Below are positions 7,241 to 14,398 of a stretch of 17,797 bases of DNA, in pieces (position 1 is the stretch's first letter; the number at the start of each line of letters is the position of its first letter). The stretch covers positions 1 to 17,797 of the forward strand of contig JAAZJV010000077.1 in the NCBI GenBank assembly GCA_012800135.1, read 5' to 3'. Below the pieces are notes generated by a model. The model did no database searches. It was not told the DNA's origin and saw nothing but the letters and a program-made list of their open reading frames with translations. A program made the translations under genes and the position numbers. Source of the stretch: Clostridiaceae bacterium (GTDB taxonomy: Bacteria > Bacillota > Clostridia > Saccharofermentanales > DTU023).

Positions 7241-7520
7241 TTCATCCCTCCACACTATGTGTATGTGTAGTTATATCTATTTTGTTTGAGTCAGACCAGT
7301 TAGTACGCGTCCATAAGTGATGTCTACAATCACTTTATGCTACTCTGTCTTCTGTCGGCAGGGTTTATGTACGTCTGCATTGACAAAAAGGCGACATAAA
7401 CGCATATGATGCTGAGTTGACACTGAAAATGCTCTGCCAAAGCATACGAAACTCTCATTATCAGAAATTATCCGAAAATAGAAGAATACGATGCCTGTAT
7501 TAGATTAAAGCGTAACGGCA
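7241..7520. other. 280-bp intergenic region with a possible promoter and a dyad
   Basis: No coding frame with recognisable similarity is seen between the racemase-like gene and the dehydratase. On the minus strand, TATAAC (7270-7275) is preceded at 17 bp by TGGTCT (7293-7298), a weak promoter candidate for the dehydratase and VOC genes. Just upstream of it is the dyad at 7312-7339. The gap is long compared with the other spacings in this gene set, so the last two genes may have their own promoter. Confidence 0.4.
7312..7339. promoter_or_regulatory. Inverted repeat upstream of the dehydratase gene
   Basis: CATAAGTGAT and ATCACTTTATG pair over 10 bp with one bulged T, around the 7-nt spacer GTCTACA. 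There is no T-run on either side, so a terminator is unlikely. Its place 14 bp upstream of a candidate minus-strand -35 suits an activator site or an mRNA end structure. Confidence 0.4.
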
Positions 7521-8177
7521 TTACAACCAAGCTGTCAGCTGCTCTATTCCGGATTCGACGCTAGTGAGCACAGGTACGGTCAAATCGGTTAAGCGCTCAG
7601 CTATAAAAGCCATTGTTGCCTGTGCCAGCACGATAACGTCGTAGTCTTCGGCGGCCTTACGAGCCGCTTCTTCAATCAGAGCATCGTGTCGTTCTTTATC
7701 ACCCTGTACGTTCAGTGCTTCAAACGCGCCTTCTACTAAAATCACGTCGGTTTGCACGTCACGACCCATCCGAGAAGCAGCCGCACGGGCGGCGTCGCTC
7801 GAAGCCTTGCGCGTGGTGCGAGCGGTGATGATGAGTGCTATTTTCTCTCCACTTTGAACAGCTTTTTCCAGCATGGGTTCGTCAATAGTGATAAACGGGA
7901 TGTCCACAGCTTTGGCGGCCTCAGCCACGGCACCACCCAAGGTGGTACACATGCAAACTGCAGCCACGGCGCCTTGTATTTGGGCGTTGATCGCAAAGGA
8001 GACCAGACGCCGAACAATACCGGGGGTGTGTCGGTCACCGTTCGCCATCACCTCAGGAAGGATGCTGTCATCCACTACATTGATGAGAGGTACATCTGGA
8101 AAGCGTTTTTTAAAGGCTTCGCTCATCATGGCCGGCGTGTTTAATGTGGAGTGAAAAAACGCAATCTTCTTTTCCAT
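7521..8177 (-). CDS. Aspartate/glutamate/hydantoin racemase-superfamily protein lacking the second cysteine
   Basis: A 218-residue protein with the two-domain pseudo-symmetric fold of the Asp/Glu racemase superfamily (racemases, maleate isomerase, arylmalonate decarboxylase). The first catalytic-cysteine region is AVCMCTTLGG, with C75 and C77. At the second site, where racemases have a cysteine in motifs such as GCT or ACA, this protein has VLAQATMAF (183-191) with no cysteine. Two-base racemisation is therefore unlikely; a one-cysteine isomerase, lyase or decarboxylase-like reaction, or a lost activity, is more plausible. I recall LAQASMA-like motifs in other uncharacterised members, so this may be a subfamily trait. 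AGGAG lies 10 nt upstream of the ATG. It sits in the middle of the minus-strand set, 65 nt after the dehydrogenase-like gene, so it probably acts on a pathway acid. Confidence 0.75.
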   Translation of the reverse strand: MEKKIAFFHSTLNTPAMMSEAFKKRFPDVPLINVVDDSILPEVMANGDRHTPGIVRRLVSFAINAQIQGAVAAVCMCTTLGGAVAEAAKAVDIPFITIDEPMLEKAVQSGEKIALIITARTTRKASSDAARAAASRMGRDVQTDVILVEGAFEALNVQGDKERHDALIEEAARKAAEDYDVIVLAQATMAFIAERLTDLTVPVLTSVESGIEQLTAWL

Positions 8178-8242
8178 AACTTTATTGCTCCTTTGTTTTC
8201 AATTTTGTGTAGCTAATAAACTTTGAGATTAACATTATGGGG

Positions 8243-9067
8243 TTAACCAAAACTTTCCACCAGAGCGATAGCCGATTCGTCTGATGGCGCTTTGCCAGTC
8301 CAGATCTCCATGGCGCGGATTCCCTGACAGGCGGTCATGCTTTTGCCGTTATAAGCTGGAATACCCATGCTGCGAGCGGTAGGCACCAATTTTGAGTCGG
8401 GATTGGAGTAATTAACGTCGAATACCGTTGCACCGGGTCTCAATTCTTTTAGAAACTCAAAAGAGGTGAACTCATCGTAACCAATTTGCCCCATTACCGA
8501 GGCATTTATAAATAGGTCAGCGTCTTTACAGCAAATAGCCAAATTCTCGTAGGTGAGATGGTGTGGGGTGAACACTGGACCGAATTTCTGGCACAGTGCC
8601 TCAGCCTGATCAAGAAAGATATTAACCACCTTGACACTGCGAACGTGGTTTTCTAACAGATTGTAGGCGATAGAATACCCCACTCCACCGGCACCTAACA
8701 TCACAATATCAGCATGCGCCACTTCCACGCCACGCTGTTTCAGCGCGCGTATGAGCCCCCAACCGTCGGTATTGTATGCAATCAGCTTGCCGCTTTGCAC
8801 CAGTACGGTGTTAGTAGAACCGCACTGTACAGCAGTCTCGTCTAGCTCATCCATGTAAGCCAAAGCCGCCTGCTTGTACGGCATCGTAATGTTAAAACCG
8901 TCCAGATTTTGCCGAGCGTACTCTAGTGTGTCAGAGAGTTCGTTCTCAGGAATATTCATGATATTAAAGCTGATTTCGAGTCCGAGATCTGTCGCAAATG
9001 CACCGTACACCGTCGGTGTCACCGAGTTCTGGATATCCTTGGCAACGAGTCCTAATTTGTAGTCCAT
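8243..9067 (-). CDS. Shikimate/quinate dehydrogenase-like NAD(P) oxidoreductase
   Basis: A 274-residue protein with the AroE architecture: a substrate domain (1-100), a Rossmann domain (about 101-240) and a C-terminal return. Catalytic K65 (FNITMPYKQ) and D101 (YNTDGWG) match the AroE Lys-Asp pair, LGAGGVG (124-130) is the dinucleotide loop, and Q248 (CQGIRAMEIWTG) is the C-terminal substrate residue. The carboxylate-binding S-x-S of AroE is S15-V-T17 here; I recall S-x-T from quinate-using relatives. After the second Rossmann strand the NADP motif N-R-T is replaced by NIFLDQ, so NADPH preference is doubtful. A catabolic role is more likely than aromatic amino acid synthesis, given its place between a flavoenzyme and a racemase-like gene. 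The start at 9067 follows AGGAG by 5 nt; the frame could extend to 9094 but without a good site. Confidence 0.85.
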   Translation of the reverse strand: MDYKLGLVAKDIQNSVTPTVYGAFATDLGLEISFNIMNIPENELSDTLEYARQNLDGFNITMPYKQAALAYMDELDETAVQCGSTNTVLVQSGKLIAYNTDGWGLIRALKQRGVEVAHADIVMLGAGGVGYSIAYNLLENHVRSVKVVNIFLDQAEALCQKFGPVFTPHHLTYENLAICCKDADLFINASVMGQIGYDEFTSFEFLKELRPGATVFDVNYSNPDSKLVPTARSMGIPAYNGKSMTACQGIRAMEIWTGKAPSDESAIALVESFG

Positions 9068-9153
9068 TTTGACTCCTTTCATGACAACAGGCATAGGTCA
9101 AGGTAACATTCTCCAATTATTTACACTATATCTTGATCTTGCGAAGTTAATTT

Positions 9154-10422
9154 TTATTGTGATTTTTCTAGACGCTTGCGCAATACGCAACGCAGTTGTT
9201 TGCCACTTTTCTTTATGAGATTGGTACAGCCGCAGCAGGTCGTGCAGCAACCATCTCGCTGCACTTCAGTGTTATTTAGGACGGCAGATGCGAAAGAGGG
9301 CCACGCAATAGATTGGCGTCCCCAACCGGCAACGTCAAACCAATTCGCTTCGATACCCCCCGCAGCTACATTGGGACTGTATTCCCTCAACCAAGTGAAA
9401 CCGGAGGCGACAACGATGGACTCTGGCGCAATCTTTTTGACACTTCTTGCACACTGCAGCATCCGATTAATGCCGGCTAATTGGGATTCGGTAGGCAGCG
9501 GACCGCCAGTATCATATGGGCGTATCATAAAAGGAGTCGTAGCGCCAATGCCGTTGGAAATATTGAAGAGGCGCACCCCGACTTCGTATAGCATTTCCAC
9601 TAGTCGCAGCGGCTCGGCAAGATCCATCTCACCCGTGACAGCATTCATGCCCCAGCCGTAGGGCCAGGGCAAACCATCGTGCATGTTCAGACGTACGCCA
9701 ACCTCAATTTCGTCTGCATCTATTGCCTTTTGTACGATGCTCATCAGCATGCGAACACGGTTTTCGAAGTTGCCGCCGTAGCGTCCGGGTCGATGGTAGG
9801 CTGCGAACAACTCGTTGATCAGATAGCCGTGACAAGCGCGAATGTCCACAGCATCGAATCCTGCCTGTGCTGCCAAATGTACGCTGTACAGGTAATCTTC
9901 TATCAGCAGGTCGATCTCTTCGTCGGTGATTATTCGTCCGTTTTCCTTGGGGATAAGGGGATTTTCAAACGCGCAAACCGGCGCAGGTTTGCCATTGACA
10001 GTACTGTATCTGCCCGAATGTGTCAGCTGAGCAACCAAATAAACCGGTTCATCTACCGAAGCGCGTACTTCGCGCAGCATGGCGGCAAAATCATCTACTG
10101 TATCATCATGTAGCCACAGCTGAGAGGGGTTTGATCGCCCTTCCAGATTTACCGAGATAGATCCCATCCACAGGCAACCAAATCTGCCGCAAGCCAGTTC
10201 ACAGTATCTGTTTACACTTCGCTCACTGGGCGCGCCGTTTGCTTCGGCGTCGAAACCTTCGATCGGCTGAGCCAAGATGCGGTTTGGAATGGATGCTTGA
10301 CCAAGCGTTACCGGCCGTGCAAGACTTTCTAATGAATCCTGCCAAGGCAACAAAATACCATATGCATCTGCTGCCTGGCGCAGTTCCGTCGAAGATTTGA
10401 AATTGAAAGGCTGAAAAATCAC
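9154..10422 (-). CDS. Old Yellow Enzyme-type NADH:flavin oxidoreductase with C-terminal Fe-S cysteines
   Basis: About 422 residues forming the FMN-binding TIM barrel of the Old Yellow Enzyme family. Recognisable segments are QLTHSGRYS, CHGYLINELF and RYGGNFENRVR, the last typical of the 2,4-dienoyl-CoA reductase/BaiC-like branch. The C-terminus has C-x2-C-x2-C-x12-C (CTTCCGC plus a later Cys), which fits the 4Fe-4S site of that branch. The protein ends just after it, so the FAD/NAD(P)H domain of the longer enzymes (about 650-680 residues) is missing and an external electron donor is likely. It probably reduces an activated C=C bond or acts in reverse. The start is uncertain: a GTG at 10431 touches the GAGGA at 10433-10437, so I prefer the in-frame GTG at 10422, 10 nt away. 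First gene of the minus-strand set, 86 nt before the dehydrogenase-like gene. Confidence 0.85.
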   Translation of the reverse strand: MIFQPFNFKSSTELRQAADAYGILLPWQDSLESLARPVTLGQASIPNRILAQPIEGFDAEANGAPSERSVNRYCELACGRFGCLWMGSISVNLEGRSNPSQLWLHDDTVDDFAAMLREVRASVDEPVYLVAQLTHSGRYSTVNGKPAPVCAFENPLIPKENGRIITDEEIDLLIEDYLYSVHLAAQAGFDAVDIRACHGYLINELFAAYHRPGRYGGNFENRVRMLMSIVQKAIDADEIEVGVRLNMHDGLPWPYGWGMNAVTGEMDLAEPLRLVEMLYEVGVRLFNISNGIGATTPFMIRPYDTGGPLPTESQLAGINRMLQCARSVKKIAPESIVVASGFTWLREYSPNVAAGGIEANWFDVAGWGRQSIAWPSFASAVLNNTEVQRDGCCTTCCGCTNLIKKSGKQLRCVLRKRLEKSQ

Positions 10423-10471
10423 AAGAATCACGTCCTCATAAATACATAATATTCATTAAGTATTATTGCAT

Positions 10472-10500
10472 ATTATATTTGTGATAACAAGTCTTTTCGA
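10472..10500 (-). promoter_or_regulatory. Candidate promoter for the minus-strand operon
   Basis: On the minus strand a perfect TATAAT (10472-10477) is preceded at exactly 17 bp by TCGAAA (10495-10500, 4 of 6 to TTGACA). Transcription would start near 10465, about 40 nt before the flavoenzyme start. Confidence 0.6.
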
Positions 10501-10595
10501 GATTAAGCACAATACATAACACCTATTGCAAGCAAAAATCAATCGTTATGAATAATGTAGATTTATAATCAAAAGCTTTGACAATTATTGTTTCC

Positions 10596-10628
10596 GCAAT
10601 GGTGTTGAATGTTATGCAGCACCATTGC
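10596..10628. promoter_or_regulatory. Long inverted repeat in the divergent control region
   Basis: GCAATGGTGTTG (10596-10607) and CAGCACCATTGC (10617-10628) pair over 12 positions with a single T/G mismatch (G-U in RNA), around a 9-nt spacer. The outer 9 bp are perfect. It has no T-run and lies about 100 bp upstream of the minus-strand promoter and 230 bp from the plus-strand one. A shared operator for both gene sets is the likeliest role. Confidence 0.55.
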
Positions 10629-10673
10629 TTAATAAAGTATATTTTGCAAGTGAATTAACCGTTACACTGTGTC

Positions 10674-10691
10674 ATTTGTATGACGTCAAAT
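10674..10691. promoter_or_regulatory. Short dyad, possible GntR-type operator
   Basis: ATTTG and CAAAT are 5-bp arms around TATGACGT. The TTGTATGAC core resembles operators of FCD-type GntR regulators of sugar-acid genes as I remember them. The match is weak and no regulator is encoded in the window. Confidence 0.25.
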
Positions 10692-10803
10692 TGCCTAGAA
10701 ACGGCGAGTACAAGAAAAGTATTTTTGAAAAGTAAAACTATTATTAGTTGACAAAATTACTATACTAAAGTCTGAGAAAATGCAGAATTTACAAGGATTT
10801 TTT

Positions 10804-10860
10804 ATGCATAATTTTGAAAAAAATGAGATTATTAAAGTGATTCGACAAGATTTTCGTTGA
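10804..10860 (+). CDS. Possible 18-codon leader peptide upstream of the transporter genes
   Basis: An ATG at 10804 preceded by AAGGA 6 nt upstream opens a frame of 18 codons (MHNFEKNEIIKVIRQDFR) ending in TGA at 10858-10860. The ribosome binding site is well placed, but the peptide shows no run of a single amino acid that would suggest attenuation. Its stop overlaps the -35 element proposed for the transporter promoter, so it would be expressed only from a promoter further upstream. Chance is a real possibility in such A/T-rich DNA. Confidence 0.2.
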   Translation: MHNFEKNEIIKVIRQDFR

Positions 10861-10885
10861 TTTTTTTTGGGTTGGAGTATAGTAT
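10857..10885 (+). promoter_or_regulatory. Candidate promoter for the transporter operon
   Basis: TTGATT (10857-10862) and TAGTAT (10880-10885) are separated by exactly 17 bp. Each matches consensus at 4 of 6 positions. Transcription would start near 10892, about 57 nt before the substrate-binding protein start. Confidence 0.4.
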
Positions 10886-10948
10886 GTATAAAGTTCGAAT
10901 GAGAAACTAAAAAACTTCAAAAAAATCCAATTAAAAGGAGGATAAAAG

Positions 10949-12154
10949 ATGAAAAGAAGAATACTTTCTGTATTAGTAATGGTTATTGTTCTGGTCATGC
11001 TTTTAGTTGCCTGTGGCGACAAGAAGGATCCTGTGACCACGGAAAAACCGGATACACCGAGCACGGATAGTAGCAGTGGAGGTGAAGTCAAGCCGAGCGT
11101 TGAACCGATCCGTGTGGGTGTTGTTACCACCTTATCCGGCTCAAACTCCGGCCACGGAGAGTATGCCAAAGAGGGTGCGGAGTTAGCTAAAAAGCAGATT
11201 AACGAAGCCGGAGGCATCTTGGGTCGTCCGCTGGAGATCATCTATGAGGACAACGGCGAAACTGAGCAGAGCTACGTGAACGCTGCTGTAAAGGCGCTAT
11301 CTAGCGATGACGTGTGTGCTGTGTATTCCAATGGATATTCCAGCCAAATCGAACTGGTATTGCCTCAAGCTCAAAAATACGGTATCCCTTACATCGGCGG
11401 CAACTCGAGCCATGCGCTACTGGAAAAAGATTATACCTACTATTGGATGTTGCGTTTGTCTGACCGCTACGTTAGTCCCGCTATGGTAAATGCCTGTGTG
11501 GAATTGGGTATGAAGAACCCTGCCATCCTGCACGTTACCGACAGCTATGGCGTCGGCATGGCTGATTACGTCGAACAGGCCATCGGGGAGATCGAAGGTA
11601 TGACAGTCGCCGCTCGTATCGGCGTAGGTGACAATGAGCAGCAGTTCAGCCCTTACCTTACCCAGATCATGAACAGTGATGCTGACGGGATTATTGCCAT
11701 CCAGCATCAAGACCAAGCTGCTCTCGTAATGATGCAGGTGGATGCTATGGCCATCGATCTTCCTCTTATGGGCTGCTCGCAGTATGCTTCCGCTTTGGCC
11801 ATCGACACTGCCGGCGAAACCGCCAACGGATGGTATTCCTTGGCCGACTGGACCGTACAGACCAATACCGAGACCGGCAAGGCGTTTGTCGATGCCTACC
11901 GTGCTGCGTATAACCGTGATCCTGATATGCAGTCTGTCACTGCGTATGACTCCATGTACCTTTTGAAAGACGCGATCGAGCGCGCCGGCAGTGATGATCC
12001 GGATGCCATTAACAAGGTGTTAGGCGAAACGAAAGATCTGCCCGGAGCAATGACCACCTACACTTTCCAAGGTGACAACTCTCTCGGTACCACGATTTTC
12101 TTGGTACAGACCGAGAATTTGCAAGGCACTCTAAAAGGTCTTGTGACCCGTTAA
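10949..12154 (+). CDS. livK: LIV-type ABC transporter substrate-binding lipoprotein
   Basis: A 401-residue extracellular solute receptor of the branched-chain amino acid (Peripla_BP_6) family. A basic hydrophobic signal (1-21) ends in the lipobox LVAC with C22 as lipidation site, so the mature protein is membrane-anchored. A Ser/Thr/Pro-rich linker follows to about residue 50. The receptor fold then begins at IRVGVVTTLSGSNSGHG, typical of the family, and continues through GGILGRPLEIIYED and the lobe-2 segment AARIGVGDNEQQFSPYL. Despite the family name, members bind amino acids, amides, aromatic acids and other small acids, so the ligand is open; the adjoining catabolic genes suggest a carboxylic or sugar acid. 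AGGAGG (10936-10941) lies 7 nt before the ATG. First gene of the plus-strand set, separated from the permease by a strong hairpin. The symbol denotes family, not proven substrate. Confidence 0.9.
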   Translation: MKRRILSVLVMVIVLVMLLVACGDKKDPVTTEKPDTPSTDSSSGGEVKPSVEPIRVGVVTTLSGSNSGHGEYAKEGAELAKKQINEAGGILGRPLEIIYEDNGETEQSYVNAAVKALSSDDVCAVYSNGYSSQIELVLPQAQKYGIPYIGGNSSHALLEKDYTYYWMLRLSDRYVSPAMVNACVELGMKNPAILHVTDSYGVGMADYVEQAIGEIEGMTVAARIGVGDNEQQFSPYLTQIMNSDADGIIAIQHQDQAALVMMQVDAMAIDLPLMGCSQYASALAIDTAGETANGWYSLADWTVQTNTETGKAFVDAYRAAYNRDPDMQSVTAYDSMYLLKDAIERAGSDDPDAINKVLGETKDLPGAMTTYTFQGDNSLGTTIFLVQTENLQGTLKGLVTR

Positions 12155-12178
12155 GTTGATTTTTGCATGAGAGCAAGG

Positions 12179-12224
12179 GGGCTTTTGGGTTCGGCTTCAT
12201 CATGAGCCGAACCCTTAAAAGCCC
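12179..12224 (+). terminator. Large hairpin between substrate-binding protein and permease genes
   Basis: GGGCTTTT (12179-12186) plus GGGTTCGGCT (12187-12196) pairs with AGCCGAACCC (12205-12214) plus AAAAGCCC (12217-12224), giving 18 bp with a TT bulge and an 8-nt loop. The inner 10 bp are perfect. No good T-tract follows (ACTTTGTTGC), so it is probably a partial terminator or an mRNA 3'-end stabiliser that favours the receptor transcript over the rest of the operon. Confidence 0.7.
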
Positions 12225-12401
12225 ACTTTGTTGCATTAACAAAGCTGATTTTGCTTTTAGTTTGCTGACAAGGACACACCGAAACAGGTGATGCTGGAGA
12301 GAGTGTACGAGAGGTTTGTGTTTCTACACTTACCGGTTGAGAATCGTTTGCTGCTTTAAGTTATACATACATATCAATCACATAAAAAGGGAGGAGTAGC
12401 C
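12225..12401 (+). other. Spacer between hairpin and permease gene
   Basis: No coding frame or convincing promoter is seen. The end carries the GGGAGGAG ribosome binding site of the permease gene (12390-12397). Confidence 0.4.
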
Positions 12402-13280
12402 GTGAATATAGGCTTGTATCTACAATTGCTGGTCATCGGGTTATCCATGGGCATGATATACGCCATTTTGGCCATGGGCATTGTACTTTTGGTACGGGCT
12501 GTTGGCGTTCTAAACTTTGCTCAGGGCGAACTGTTTATGCTGGGTGCATACGTATGCTATGCGCTCACCGTGCAATTACACATGCCTATTTACGTTATGC
12601 TTATAGTTGCCCTTTTAATCTTCGTGCTGTTCGGCACCTTGTTTATGTTTGCGGTATACTGGCCGTTGCGCAACAGCAAGTGGCCCGCCACCATCATCAT
12701 TAGCACACTTGGTGCATCAGTGGTCCTGAAAGAGGTGGTCAAGCTCATTTGGGGTTCAGTGCCGGTCGTTCAGCCGCCTATCATTAAGGGCGTGCTCGTG
12801 TTATGGGGGAACGTTCGCATAGAGTACCAATACCTGTTCATCATCGGCATCGGTTCCTTGCTTATTACAGCGGTATTTTTGCTATTCGACAAGCTGTTTC
12901 TGGGCAGGGCGATGCAAGCCGCCGCGCAGGACAGCTATGCTGCTCAATTGCTTGGCATTCCTACTATCGTCACAACGGCACTTACCTATATCATCTCTGC
13001 TTCGCTCGTAGGCGTCGGTGGCTGGTTGGTATCGCCATTATTTTTGGTGTCGACTTCGCTTGGTTCTTTCTTACTTAAGGGCTTTGCCGGTATGGTTATT
13101 GGGGGACTGGGTGATGTAAAAGGTGCCGTCATTGGCAGTCTTTTGGTAGGCGTTATCGAGTCGTTTGCTACGTTATTTACTGCCACCTACAAAGATGCTG
13201 TAGTTTTTAGTGTGCTCATTATTGTGCTCATTGTGCGACCCACAGGATTTTTTGGGCAGAAGATTTCAGAGAAAGTGTAA
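12402..13280 (+). CDS. livH: LIV-type ABC transporter permease, LivH family
   Basis: A 292-residue integral membrane permease, normal length for LivH. The family motif NFAQGELFMLGAY lies at about 38-50, and GGLGDVKGAVIGSLLVGVIE near the C-terminus is the cytoplasmic coupling region that contacts the ATPases. About eight hydrophobic segments can be traced. It forms a heterodimeric pore with the next permease. The start is a GTG at 12402, supported by GGAGG 7 nt upstream; the second codon region NIGLYLQLL leads straight into the first membrane helix. It is separated from the receptor gene by 247 bp and a hairpin, so its level may be set lower than that of the receptor. The symbol denotes family, not substrate. 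Confidence 0.92.
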   Translation: MNIGLYLQLLVIGLSMGMIYAILAMGIVLLVRAVGVLNFAQGELFMLGAYVCYALTVQLHMPIYVMLIVALLIFVLFGTLFMFAVYWPLRNSKWPATIIISTLGASVVLKEVVKLIWGSVPVVQPPIIKGVLVLWGNVRIEYQYLFIIGIGSLLITAVFLLFDKLFLGRAMQAAAQDSYAAQLLGIPTIVTTALTYIISASLVGVGGWLVSPLFLVSTSLGSFLLKGFAGMVIGGLGDVKGAVIGSLLVGVIESFATLFTATYKDAVVFSVLIIVLIVRPTGFFGQKISEKV

Positions 13281-13324
13281 AGAGCGTAGGTCTTTCAGGG
13301 GTTTCTTAGAAATCTTTGAAATAC

Positions 13325-13368
13325 AACAGCACCCTAGAATAAACATTAGATGCTGTTTAGATGCTGTT
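13325..13368 (+). repeat. 11-bp tandem duplication with alternative pairing in the permease spacer
   Basis: TTAGATGCTGT occurs twice in direct succession (13346-13356 and 13357-13367). AACAGCA at 13325-13331 can pair with TGCTGTT in either copy (13351-13357 or 13362-13368), giving two mutually exclusive 7-bp hairpins just upstream of the second permease gene. Confidence 0.6.
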
Positions 13369-13389
13369 GATTTATTTAGTAAGAGCAAT

Positions 13390-14397
13390 ATGAAGAGACG
13401 GATAATAAAGATACTAGTTGTTGTCGCTATCTTGGCCTTAGCAGCTGTGTTGGTGCCCACCATAAGCAGCCATTATGTAATTACAGTGGTGAATGGTGCA
13501 CTGGTGTTCTACGTAGGTTGTCTTGGTATCTGTGTAATGTTGGGATACGGTGGCATGGTATCGTTCGCCACGATCACATTCATGGGGTTGGGAGCCTACA
13601 TGAGCGCAAATCTATCACTAAAGGCGGGTATGCCGTTTTTAGTTTGCGTTTTGGGTTCTATGATATTTGCAGGGCTGTGTGCGCTTATTATCGGTGCAAT
13701 TCTCCTACGACTTTCGGGCACATTTTTCACCTTTTCAACCGTTGCGTTGGTATTGATTGCGCATGACTTGTTCACCAACTTGCGCAGTCTTACAGGAGGA
13801 CCGGACGGCATGGGTGGTATTCCACCCTTTAATATTGGGTCTTTTGTTGCCGATACGGCGGCCGATAACTTTTACTTCCTGTTCGTAGCTGGTCTTTTAG
13901 CGGCGCTGTTTGTGCATCGGCTGAAATATACAAATTTAGGACGCCGTCTCGCCGCCGTACGAGATAATGAGATTGCTGCTGCAACGATGGGTGTGGATGT
14001 GTACCGCACCAAGGTGGTAGCTTTCATCATAGCGGGTGTATTGTCCGGACTGTCCGGCAGTCTTATGGTACACAACTACCACTTTGTAGGCTCCTCATCT
14101 TTTGTGTTCGATCAGAGCACCACTATGGTCATCATGGCCATGTTGGGCGGTGTGTCGCATCCCGGCGGCGTGTTCCTAGGCACGATGATTATCACGATGT
14201 TGCCGGAGTGGCTAAAACCTCTACAGGAATATATTCGTTTGTTTTACGGACTCGGCGTCATGTTGTTGATGGTTTTTATGCCCACTGGATTGTGGGGCTT
14301 AGGTGAGCAGCTTTCCGCTCGTTTCAAAGAGCGCTTCCATCTGACTCGTAAAACTCTTATTGGATCAGATGACGCCTCTTCCGAGGAGATGATCTAG
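13390..14397 (+). CDS. livM: LIV-type ABC transporter permease, LivM family
   Basis: A 335-residue membrane permease. The first membrane helix is at about 6-24. GYGGMVSFATITFMGLGAY (52-70) is the LivM signature, LTGGPDGMGGIP (134-145) is the conserved extracellular loop, and LGGVSHPGGVFLGTMI fits the ATPase-contact loop. The frame is open upstream to 13210 inside livH, but that extension is charged and non-homologous in appearance, so the ATG at 13390, which puts a basic end before the first helix, is the better start. Its ribosome binding site is weak (AAGAG at 13381-13385), unlike the other genes here, so translation may depend on coupling or on the alternative hairpins just upstream. The end carries the ribosome binding site of the next gene. 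The C-terminal tail after the last helix is hydrophilic. Confidence 0.88.
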   Translation: MKRRIIKILVVVAILALAAVLVPTISSHYVITVVNGALVFYVGCLGICVMLGYGGMVSFATITFMGLGAYMSANLSLKAGMPFLVCVLGSMIFAGLCALIIGAILLRLSGTFFTFSTVALVLIAHDLFTNLRSLTGGPDGMGGIPPFNIGSFVADTAADNFYFLFVAGLLAALFVHRLKYTNLGRRLAAVRDNEIAAATMGVDVYRTKVVAFIIAGVLSGLSGSLMVHNYHFVGSSSFVFDQSTTMVIMAMLGGVSHPGGVFLGTMIITMLPEWLKPLQEYIRLFYGLGVMLLMVFMPTGLWGLGEQLSARFKERFHLTRKTLIGSDDASSEEMI

Positions 14398-14398
14398 T

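Larger units (their letters stand above)
10423..10948. promoter_or_regulatory. A/T-rich divergent control region of the catabolic locus
   Basis: About 520 bp between the divergent flavoenzyme and substrate-binding protein genes, clearly richer in A and T than either neighbour. It holds candidate promoters for both directions, a long inverted repeat (10596-10628), a shorter dyad (10674-10691) and a possible small open reading frame (10804-10860). No complete regulator gene fits here. Confidence 0.7.

Noticed and set aside
9176..9661. Plus-strand 161-codon frame opposite the flavoenzyme
   Set aside because: It is antisense to the conserved Old Yellow Enzyme C-terminus and Fe-S region, with no family resemblance.
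10748..10753. Perfect TTGACA as a -35 element for the transporter genes
   Set aside because: No acceptable -10 lies 16-18 bp downstream (the 17-bp position reads TCTGAG), so it is probably chance in A/T-rich DNA.
10789..11241. Minus-strand 150-codon frame across the receptor gene start
   Set aside because: It covers the receptor signal peptide in antisense and an A/T-rich intergenic region; the Phe-rich composition suggests a spurious frame.
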